Assembly (NCBI GenBank): GCA_015485245.1
Contig: WFTY01000189.1
Span: forward strand, 1 to 5,096
DNA length: 5,096 nt
Reading direction: 5' to 3'
Origin: Anaerolineales bacterium
GTDB taxonomy: Bacteria > Chloroflexota > Anaerolineae > Anaerolineales > UBA11858
Shown here: piece after piece, positions 4,800-5,096 of the stretch
How the letters are laid out: the number at the start of each line of letters is the position of its first letter
Position numbering within the stretch: position 1 is the stretch's first letter
Position numbers and translations under genes: made by a program
The notes under the pieces: model-generated
Told to the model about the DNA's origin: nothing
Database searches by the model: none
Seen by the model: only the letters and a program-made list of their open reading frames with translations

Positions 4800-5096
4800 G
4801 TAACACCTCGCTCTGCCAAAAGCGCTTTCATCTCATCAATGCGGAAGTCCAGATCGGGTTTGCGGTAGCCGGGCGCGATCCACATTTCCTCGAACTTCAC
4901 TTCTCCACCGGATAGCTCCTTCCTCACGCCCCATACGCCGAGAATGCGACGTCTGCCATCCAGCCAGCCGATTTGCACCACCAGGTCTACAGCAGATGCG
5001 AAATTGCCTTTTGCGGCGGCGGCCCGTACCCCGGCATCAGAGAACATAATCAAGGCCATGCGGTAAGCCGCGTGCCAGGGGCTTTCGGCGTGGAAC
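4796..5096 (-). CDS. tadA: TadA/CpaF-type secretion ATPase, C-terminal fragment (5' end outside window)
   Basis: This is the last 99 residues of a type II/IV secretion-family ATPase of the TadA/CpaF branch, the cytoplasmic motor that powers Tad pilus assembly. The reading frame is open to the right edge, so the start, Walker A and Walker B lie outside the window. The visible part begins with FHAESPWHAAYRM, which fits the conserved 'HA.SP..A..R' segment (His-box region) after Walker B in CpaF proteins. It continues with FASAVDLVVQIGWLDGRRR, matching the usual 'IASAIDLIVQ..R..DG.RR' segment, then a basic/acidic tail. The internal ATG at 5059 is not a start, because homology extends upstream of it. 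The stop overlaps the next start as ATGA (4799-4796), which indicates translational coupling to the TadB-like gene. The family call is confident. The distinction from other VirB11-like ATPases rests mainly on the neighbours. Confidence 0.88.
   Translation of the reverse strand, partial: FHAESPWHAAYRMALIMFSDAGVRAAAAKGNFASAVDLVVQIGWLDGRRRILGVWGVRKELSGGEVKFEEMWIAPGYRKPDLDFRIDEMKALLAERGVT

Noticed and set aside
4360..4806. Minus-strand open frame of about 148 codons overlapping tadB in another frame
   Set aside because: It lies wholly within the well-supported TadB-like gene and shows no family pattern.
1..5096. CRISPR array, tRNA, rRNA, insertion sequence or phage genes
   Set aside because: No spaced direct repeats, cloverleaf-like segments, transposase or phage motifs were seen on either strand.

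Overview
This window is part of a tad/flp-type (tight adherence) pilus gene cluster. All recognised genes lie on the minus strand, so the operon reads from the right end of the window to the left. The organism is bacterial and the base composition is moderate. Three features suggest a Chloroflexota-like (Anaerolineae-type) or other Gram-positive-type lineage: a membrane-anchored protein with a Pro/Thr-rich linker and SH3-like domains, a monoderm-style minimal Tad set, and a consensus housekeeping promoter. This assignment is an inference from protein style, since there is no rRNA or other taxonomic marker here. No secretin (RcpA/CpaC) or TadZ gene is visible, but the cluster continues beyond both edges.

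Order of transcription. (1) The C-terminal end of a TadA/CpaF secretion ATPase, cut by the right edge. (2) A TadB-like and (3) a TadC-like inner-membrane platform protein, both with a T2SSF domain. (4) An unrecognised secreted protein of 189 residues. (5) A single-pass membrane protein with a Pro/Thr-rich stalk and two SH3-like repeats. (6) A CpaA/TadV-type prepilin peptidase. (7) A 61-residue Flp-like pilin. (8) A TadE-like pseudopilin. (9) A small TadG-like protein. After a 108-bp intergenic gap, (10) the first eight codons of another gene run off the left edge. Most junctions in genes 1-6 and 8-9 overlap by a few bases (ATGA or similar), which indicates one translationally coupled operon.

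The genes form a coherent machine. The ATPase drives the TadB/TadC platform. The peptidase trims the leader from the pilin and probably from the pseudopilins. The pilin and the TadE/TadG-like proteins form the filament or its minor components. The secreted protein and the SH3-stalk protein are candidate envelope-side accessory factors with no standard Tad name that I can assign.

The most notable control region is at about 1198-1305. The last codons of the peptidase gene contain a near-perfect sigma-70-type promoter facing the pilin gene (TTGACA, 17 bp, TAAAAT). It is followed by a GC hairpin with a T-tract, an alternative competing hairpin, and a strong Shine-Dalgarno before the pilin. This looks like a dedicated, possibly attenuated, pilin expression unit embedded in the peptidase coding sequence. 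A second unusual spot is the left-end intergenic region. There, a perfect 12-bp inverted repeat brackets a strong hairpin, the ribosome binding site and the start codon of the next gene.
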